The notes under the pieces are model-generated. The model saw only the letters and a program-made list of their open reading frames with translations, did no database searches and was not told the origin of the DNA. The translations under genes were made by a program, and so were the position numbers. DNA of 64,000 nucleotides, from positions 73,793,414 through 73,857,413 of the forward strand of contig NC_135715.1 in NCBI RefSeq assembly GCF_964656455.1. The letters are read 5' to 3'. The DNA comes from Halichoerus grypus. Its lineage: Eukaryota > Chordata > Mammalia > Carnivora > Phocidae. How positions within the stretch are numbered: the stretch's first letter is position 1; the number at the start of each line of letters is the position of its first letter. Shown here in pieces: positions 57,165-64,000 of this stretch.

Positions 57165-58765
57165 AAAAAGGGAACCATAGTTAACATAATGATGTTAACA
57201 TAATAAAAAAGAAATAAGGTTTTTTTTTTTTGGAGAAGCCACCTTCATTTTATTTATGGGCCTTTAATGCATTTACAGACAAATTCTATTGCCCTTCAAC
57301 TATTGCTAAATCTTAAAAAGTTTATCACATATACTTTTTTCAATTTAGGGGTTTCCCCCAATTTTTATATTGAACAATTTTCAAATGTAAAGAAACACGG
57401 AAGGAATGGTACAATGAATTCCTATCTACCTTTCACCCAGATTCACCAAATGTCTATGCACCGCCATATTTGCTTCTTCATTCTTCATCAGAGTCTCTCT
57501 CTGTGTACATGACTTTTTTCACTCAACGACTGAAGGCAAATTGCAGACACCAAGACACTTTAAATACTTCAGCATGTATCTCCAAGAGCAAAAATGTCTT
57601 GATTGTTCTAGTATATAAAAAAAGACAAGCAGAGCATATAAAATGGGACCACAGAGACGAGGTGTGTCTAACTACTCAAGATGCATTGTTTCCCTTTTTA
57701 TTTTCTGTAAGTAACTGTCCAGTCTGACATAGAATGTCCTTATCCCCATGAACTGGTATCATGCCAAGCTAGTAAAATCAAACTTGGGGGCAAGGGAGGC
57801 TGGTGGTATGGCATCATGCTAAGGAGAATTCTGGTGATGCAAGGTGAGTGAGCCATCATTTACGTTTTTGTGAAACAATGTGCATGAAGCACGAGGTGCA
57901 GCCGGTTCTAGACCTACCAGCGAACTGAATGCCTGCAGTCTAGTGTTATTATGACAACCAAACAAGCTCTCAAGCATATTCCTAAGATCTTCCCAACGAT
58001 ATTTTTAAAACCTCTTGAAATGTGTCATCTTTGTTCCTCTTTACCCTTGCCTGGTCAAGTTCTTGGATAAATTCCCAAAGTTAAAATGTAGTTCTAGTGT
58101 CATCTTTACTTTAATCAGATGACTCGGGTAGTGATGATGTAGTGTCTTTTTCAAGATGCTCTATAAATTAGATACCTGCTCAGTGATTAGCTTAAGTTCT
58201 CCTTTATCATTACTAAGTCTTTTGTGAAAAAACAATTGTCTGTTCTTTTTACTTAATAGCGTGTCATATTACATAAAAGTTACAAACTGTTTTGTATTAG
58301 GAACTGAGTTCAGTCTCACTTTGGGGAAGCTAACGAACAAGAGTGGTTACTGATTAAAAGAATAAAATTAGAATATGTAAGAAATCAAATTAAAAGCATA
58401 ATAACTGTCATCACTTTCAACATGTTCATTTGTACTTGTTCTCAGAATGAAGTGAAATGCTGACTACAAATACCTCAGTTTTCAAGAATTAATTTAGCTC
58501 CATACATAAATCTTTATAAACATGCATCACTTAGTCTAGCTTCCTTTTGAAGGAGAGTATCTATTTTTATCTTGACACTAGAGTGAAATAAATACACACA
58601 TCTACATACCCACATCTCCCAAGAATAAAATCTTCCTGGGAAAAATGAGGAACTTTATCTTAACTTGGAATATTAACCCAATTATCTCATGAGAGCAGGG
58701 CAGTCTATTGGTATTGACTTTATTTTTCAGCGAGGAAAAAAAATGGGAAGGTGAATATAATGAAC
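57165..58765. other. Unassigned; 57300-57620 resembles an old L1-associated repeat
   Basis: TTTTTATATTGAACAATTTT, CTATCTACCTTTCACCCAGA and TTTAAATACTTCAGCATGTA resemble an old repeat common in mammals, which I cannot place with confidence. From 57740 on nothing is recognised. Confidence 0.35.
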
Positions 58766-58769
58766 ATGA

Positions 58770-58910
58770 ATTGAGAATTCACTACTTGCCATATGGTTAT
58801 ACTTGTTATATTTAATATAATATATGTGGGATATATGGTGTTATGCCCATTTTACAGATAGGGCACCAAAAAAGTTTGTTATTTACCAGGGTTACTCAAG
58901 TGGTACTTTC
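58770..58910 (+). mobile_element. MIR fragment
   Basis: ATTGAGAATTCACTACTTGC, then TGTTATGCCCATTTTACAGA and TAGGGCACCAAAA follow the MIR core. Confidence 0.65.
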
Positions 58911-58984
58911 CTGGGAAAGCTGTTTTTCCAGTGGGCAGGACAGCCCTGAAAATCGCTAAGTGAGACAGTGGAACGATGGGTCCA

Positions 58985-59805
58985 CACCATTCTGACCTCA
59001 CAGCCATGACTTCCGTCAAGTCGGTCCTTCCACGCCTTTCCCGTGGCTGTCACTCAGGTTGAGGGTGCTACCATCACCTTCTGTGCTGGAAAAGTATTCC
59101 TAACACATTTCCCATGGCTCCATTCCCCTCTGGTCTGTCTTTGCATTATATCATGGGTGATTTTTTTTTTTTTAAACTTTATTTATTTGTCAGAGAGAAA
59201 GAGAGAGAGAGAGCACAAGCAGGGGGGGTGGCAGGCAGAGGGAGATGGAGAAGCAGGCTTCCTGCCAAGCAAGGAGCCCGATGTGGGGCTCGATCCCAGC
59301 ATACTGGGATCGTGACCTGAGCCGAAGGCAGACGCTTAACGCACTGAGCCACCCAGCCTCTCTCATGGGTGATTGTTAAAACACAGATCTAATTGCATCT
59401 CTCCCCTGTTCAAAACCCTCAGAGGCTCCTATGGGTCTACAAGGTAAGTTAAATAAAACTCTTAATAATTCCCAGCTCCAACTAGTTTCCCCAAAGCCTC
59501 CTGCACCCCTACCACTCTTCCTGCGTGCCTGGACATTTTCTCTCTGAATACCTTTCCTGCCTTTCTTCACCCGGGAACCTCGCTTTTCACAACACGGTTC
59601 ATATGCCACCTTCTCCAGAGCCTTCGTGTAGGTCTTCACACCTGCACCTGGATTCTCCTTACACTCCACCTGTCTCCCCTACCACGTCTCATTGTCCCCC
59701 ACCGGGCAGGCAATTCCTAGAGGGCAGAGACTCTCTCTTACTCATCTTGAACCCCTAGCTCTTAACACATGCTAGGCACATAGTTAATATTTGTTGAATG
59801 GATTT
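58985..59805 (+). mobile_element. L2, split by a Can-SINE
   Basis: To the right of the SINE: AATTGCATCTCTCCCCTGTT, CAAAACCCTCAGAGGCTCCT, AGAGGGCAGAGACTCTCTCT, ATGCTAGGCACATAGTTAAT and TTTGTTGAATGGA, the L2 3' half with its tail. The left part is less certain. Confidence 0.85.
59163..59362 (-). mobile_element. Can-SINE inserted near or in an L2
   Basis: Antisense SINE with ACTTTATTTATTTGTCAGAG tail and head ending GAGCCACCCAGCCTC. A perfect 12-bp duplication, TCATGGGTGATT, lies at 59151-59162 and 59363-59374. Confidence 0.95.
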
Positions 59806-59809
59806 TCAT

Positions 59810-60230
59810 AATATCATAGGGAAAACTAATATGCAAGCAATCCGAACAGCACTTAAAGACAGAGGGCTCCAAGGCATCAGACTCAGAAATTTCCACAGGC
59901 TTCCTTTTGTCATGAAGCTGATGACAATAGCATCAGGAAGAACGAAGGTGCCCCAGTGATGGTGGGCCTGACAGCGGACGTAGGTCAAAACACCATGGCC
60001 TGTGTATGCTGCCTGTTTCCACACTGCCCCAGCCCCACGTGACACTTGTCCGTTTTCCTTGACCCTCATCCAATAGACGCACAGTCCTGACCTTGCTCGG
60101 GGGACAGGGGAGGAAGAACACCTGGATCCGAAGTTACCTGGCTGCAGAAGGTGTTACAGCAAGATGTGCATGGGCCATAAGTAGACGCCATTTGCTGTCT
60201 GCTTACTCTGGACCCCAGAACCTTAGGAGG
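59810..60230. other. Unassigned sequence
   Basis: Nothing recognised. Confidence 0.4.
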
Positions 60231-60234
60231 CACA

Positions 60235-60415
60235 GGGATGGGATGCAAAGAGCATGAGCTCTTGAATGAAACCACTGAGGCTTCACGCTCTACATCCACT
60301 ATTTACTTAGGAAGGGAAGTTAACATCTCTGAGCCCCCATCCGTTTCCCTCATATAAAATGAGCCTAAAAGTAGTCGTACAATTGCCAATGTTCAGAGAA
60401 CATTAATGATTCCTC
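60235..60415 (-). mobile_element. MIR (antisense)
   Basis: CAAAGAGCATGAGCTCTTGA, TAACATCTCTGAGCCCCCAT and CCGTTTCCCTCATATAAAAT, then AGAGAACATTAATGA, match antisense MIR. Confidence 0.75.
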
Positions 60416-60419
60416 TTTT

Positions 60420-61210
60420 TCAACCCTCTCCCTCTCCAGACTGCACTTGTTGATTGATTAGATCCATTTCCTTCACCACCTGAGGAAATCTGTTTTAAAT
60501 CAGTAATTTACAAACAACGCAGAAGGTTTACCTGGAAATAATTAACCAGAGCGTATGAAGTGAGCTGAAGTTCACTCTACACATTTAAACAAATGGTAAG
60601 TAGGGTATAGGATACACCTACCTACTGCAATAGGAAAATTTTTAAAACAAACCCTGTAGCCTGATATTGTCAAGGGAACGACCCTGTGCTGGTCCCATAG
60701 AGACCCTCCTCTGATTGGCTTATCCCTGTCTGAGACCTCTGCTACTTTAAGACCCACATGTACCTTATCTTCATATTATTACAAAAATTGAAGAGCAATT
60801 GCTCCAAATTCAGTTATTAAAATACAGAGTCTTCATTTTATTGCTTGGGTTATTACTGTTCCTAATTTGCTCCTGAAACAAACATACAACACTCTCTTGC
60901 AATGCATAGTCTACAGAATTACCTGCTGCAATTGCCCAGGACGGCTTTTATCTCTGTGCTGTGGCAAGGTAGAGTTATATAAGCCACCGGGGCTTTGACA
61001 GGAAGGAAAGAACTCCCAGATTGATGCTACCTGAAGAACCTGCCTTCATTATCAGTGGTTCCCCTTGACCAGCGGGGCCTGGGAGTTCTGCTGGTTAACC
61101 ATTCCAAACCCATTTATATGGGGTTATTTATGCAAAGGCTTTTCCTATAAAATATAAAGATCTTAACAGATTTTGGGCATTTTTTAAAAGTTTGTTTGTC
61201 CTTGGAAAAG
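60420..61210. other. Unassigned sequence
   Basis: Nothing recognised. Confidence 0.4.
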
Positions 61211-61214
61211 CCCT

Positions 61215-61340
61215 TGAAGATGCGATATTTGATAGATGAGTTATCTAAGATACAAGGAAGTTAAATGACTTGCCTGGGGTCTCAGAGGATTTTTACTTTA
61301 ACAAATCCCAGATTTACTGATTACCTTAGTTCCCAGCCGG
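61215..61340 (+). mobile_element. MIR fragment
   Basis: TGATAGATGAGTTATCTAAG, then ACAAGGAAGTTAAATGACTT and GCCTGGGGTCTCAGAGG match the MIR core. Confidence 0.6.
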
Positions 61341-61344
61341 AGTC

Positions 61345-62745
61345 ATTCTGTGGGGGGGTGGGGAGGAGGGTGTTTATTCCTCTTTGTGATCCCCATGTCC
61401 CATCCTGTAGCCCTCACTACCCTTAAGAGATAATCAGATTTTCTTAGTTACTACATACGAAGGACTAATTATATTCAGTAAGCATTCCTAAAAGGAGACA
61501 TAGGTTGCAAGATGTTCTGGAGGATGCCAAGCCAAGTATAATGTTTTTTCCTGACATCAAGGAGAATTCCTCTAGCATGGAAAGGGAAATTCAGGCATGT
61601 TTTCAAATGAAAAAACAAACAAACAAATGTAAGTCAAGAAAAAAATGTAGTAGGTTCTAGGAGAGAAGTAAATTTTAAATTAAATCCCACTGGAATATCA
61701 GGGAGAGGGAAAATAAATCCATCACGTGGAAGCATAGAAGAGGTACCAACCAAGTTGAGCTTGAGGGGCAGGTGTCACTTGAAGAAGTAGAGTTGTCTGG
61801 GCAAGGGCCCCTCCCGGGGTGTGAAATGGCAGAGTTGGGAGAAGCTGCAGAACTGGGAAATGCCAAGAAAGTTGCAGAGAAGGTGGAAGAAGAGATTAGG
61901 ATGTAACTCTGTAGGGTGACTAGTGTCTTGTAAGGAATTCAGACAAAGACGGTGAGGCATCTGTGAGGACAGTTTGTTCAACAAGGTGTGTGTGCCCAGA
62001 GGTGGGGCCCAGCACTGTGGACAAAGTGCGTGGGCCTTCTGAAGAGTCTTCTCGCCCAGGTGCAGTGGATCACAGAAGAGAGTTGAGATAAAGTCCTCAC
62101 AGTACGTGACAGGCAATGAAGGTGCCAACTGAGAGGAAGAGCAAGAGCTCACGGGGGACATGTTCTAGAGCACGATCCGCGGGGTTTGGCCGTGCCCTGG
62201 AAGAGGAGAGCATTAATATGTCAGAGCCTATTTCAAGGTCTCAGGCTTCTGGGAGAGGAGCAGGAGGATGTTTTTACAGACCAGGGAGACCGGAGAAAGA
62301 GTAGGTTTGAAGGAAAACATCTGGAGTTGCATGGTGAATGCTAAGGAAATGTACTGGGTATTGTATAAATGAAGAGATAGAAATGCACAGTCAAACACTA
62401 TTTGTGTGAAGGTTTAGAATCTGAAAACCTGGACCATCTCTCTACCCAACTGAATGCAAGGTCAGTGTGTAGCAAACCAAATGATCTATCATGACAGATA
62501 TTAATAGAGTGAGTGAAACCTTGCTCTCCAGGGGGATCCAAGTGATTTAAGGTAATGTCATCCATTGACATTGATGCATGATGAAATGACTAGATCAAAT
62601 CTATGTAGAATAGATGAATCCACCCAAATAAAGGCCCATACCTCTGGAAGTGTTCTCACTGATTTCTATTTTATGTTTTGTCACTCATTTCCGTGCGGAC
62701 ACGTGTCTGGAGAACATTTTACTTGCACTTAATGGGAATGTCAAA
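61345..62745. other. Unassigned sequence
   Basis: No family assigned. The purine-rich plus strand at 61680-62300 may be a diverged antisense L2, but I could not align it convincingly. Confidence 0.35.
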
Positions 62746-62749
62746 AAAG

Positions 62750-63060
62750 TAAAAGTCCCAGCCACCAGGGAATTCCCAGTTTAGTGGAGAAGATCAAGAG
62801 AAGCAAACAGACTATTACAGTTAGGATACACACTATTCTAGAGGGTTCTGTGAGTGTTGTGAGAAGTATCTTAAGTGGAAAGGCAGAAGAGGGAAACTGA
62901 AGGAGGCTACTTGAGCAGGAGATTCAAACTCTGAAAGAATGAGTAGGAATCAGTAAGATAGACAAAGGGCCAACTCTGGGCAGAGGTGATACCAAATGCA
63001 AAGCAGAAAGGCAGGTAAGTATCTCTGTTAATTCTGGATAGCCCTGGGAAACTGATGCAT
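62750..63060 (-). mobile_element. L2 (antisense)
   Basis: AATTCCCAGTTTAGTGGAGA, ATGAGTAGGAATCAGTAAGA and TAGACAAAGGGCCAACTCTG, then GCAGAAAGGCAGG, follow antisense L2. It stops at the TG repeat. Confidence 0.78.
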
Positions 63061-63062
63061 AT

Positions 63063-63063
<1 letters not shown>

Positions 63064-63107
<44 letters not shown>
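63064..63107. repeat. (GT)22 microsatellite
   Basis: Perfect GT dinucleotide run of about 44 bp, next to an antisense L2. Confidence 0.98.
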
Positions 63108-63109
<2 letters not shown>

Positions 63110-63110
<1 letters not shown>

Positions 63111-64000
63111 GAAGAGCAGTGTGGAAAGAGTTTTACAGACATGAGACCATGAAACTGAGGAAGTAAACTGAGGCAAGTCATATTCATTTAGTTAATTACT
63201 TTATATACACACTATATTATTACAAAGAAGATTTAAGGTATCTGACAGTGTATATTCAACAAAAACAGGATTACAAATTAATGAGGAAATCAAAGAAGAA
63301 ACATGAGGGTTGGACATTTGTGAGATAATACTAAAATCACGAACAGCAACTATTCTGTTTGGTTCTGAGGTAGCTGCCAACCCAAAGAAAGAAACATGAT
63401 GCACAGTAGCTATTAAATAAAAAGAACTCAGTTGCTCAGAAGAAACAGGAGCACTTGGAATGTACAAAGTGCTCCTTAAGTTTCACTGGTAAGAAATTTT
63501 ACTGATAGGAGCTTGGAGACCCGACCAGTAAAGATTTGGGGAGAGCTCTCCTTGAGAGGCATGGAGCCTGAGGAGGAGGGCAGGAGGGTGGCTGCAGTGA
63601 GAAGCAGGACCTCCAGCCTCCCCTCTTTGCAATGTGAGTTTCTGTCCTGCCATTAAGAAAATAAATCAAGGTCACACACTGGATCCTGCAGGCCACATAC
63701 AGCCCGCAGACGCGTTTGTCTGGCTGGAATAGTGTTTCTGTTATGTTGTCTTTTGCTTTTGTTTTCACTCTCCTCCCATGATTACAAAAGCATTGTAATG
63801 GACATTTATAAGATGCTGAAAATACAGACAAACAAAAAGAAGAAAACCAAACTATAATCCTGCTCAAGAATTAACACCATTAACTGCTGCTTTTCATCCT
63901 AGATACTTGGATCAATGTTGCTTTTCTTCATTTGGATCTTCTAGGCAGGAAGTGCTCTCTCCAGGGACCTGTGCCATCTGCCCGCCTCTCGTCTTCTATC
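63110..64000. other. Unassigned sequence with a short hAT-like piece
   Basis: At 63685-63740, CAGGCCACATACAGCCCGCA then GACGCGTTTGTCTGGCTGGA resembles the inside of a Charlie-type hAT element. The rest is not recognised. Confidence 0.35.

Noticed and set aside
62907..63187. Histidine/threonine-repeat peptides on the minus strand
   Set aside because: Translation of the GT microsatellite next to an L2; not coding.

Overview
This is mammalian nuclear DNA. About 18 tRNA-derived Can-SINEs with pentanucleotide-like AAATAAATAAATAAAATCTTT tails place it in Carnivora. The SINE head and body text (GCGCCTGGGTGGCTCAG, then CTTCGGCTCAGGTCATGATC) is the arctoid form seen in bears, pinnipeds and mustelids, and it differs from the dog SINEC_Cf text. 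A near-intact 3' end of an arctoid-type L1 (27962-28449) agrees with this. The species cannot be fixed from the sequence.

The only convincing gene signal is a CpG island at about 52850-54010. On the minus strand it holds a good promoter: two CCAAT boxes, an ETS site and GC boxes. It is followed by a Kozak ATG at 53701 and a 16-codon first coding exon ending in a consensus donor, CG|GTGAGT, at 53654. I do not recognise the protein (it starts MELGAQPRRRRRNRGP). If the model is right, positions 1-53653 are the beginning of a very large first intron, and positions 54011-64000 are upstream intergenic DNA. I see no other coding exon, tRNA, rRNA or other structural RNA gene.

The rest is a layered record of transposition. 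The oldest layer is L2 and MIR: L2 at 16020-17000, 19190-20226, 50290-50980 and 58985-59805; MIR at 4890-5250 and 8980-9235. Above it lie old L1M and HAL1 copies (12120-16010, 21800-22020, 23830-24400, 32880-34110, 35420-37560, 37950-40740, 41353-43300, 56105-57160), hAT-Charlie miniatures, an MLT1 LTR and a few degenerate LTRs. The youngest layer is Can-SINEs of several subfamilies plus a young 5'-truncated L1. Many insertions have clear target-site duplications, so the order of events can be read: a SINE inside a SINE (44866-45220), an L1 inside an L1 (27962-28449) and a three-level L1 nest (12120-16010).

I found no new biological system. The points most worth a second look are the unidentified exon and promoter, a possible L1 3' transduction (13975-14530), an unusually CpG-rich stretch inside an old L1 (35588-35968), a small intronic CpG cluster with CRE/ETS-like sites and a hairpin (8668-8755), and a 22-bp minisatellite inside an LTR-like element (39744-39828).
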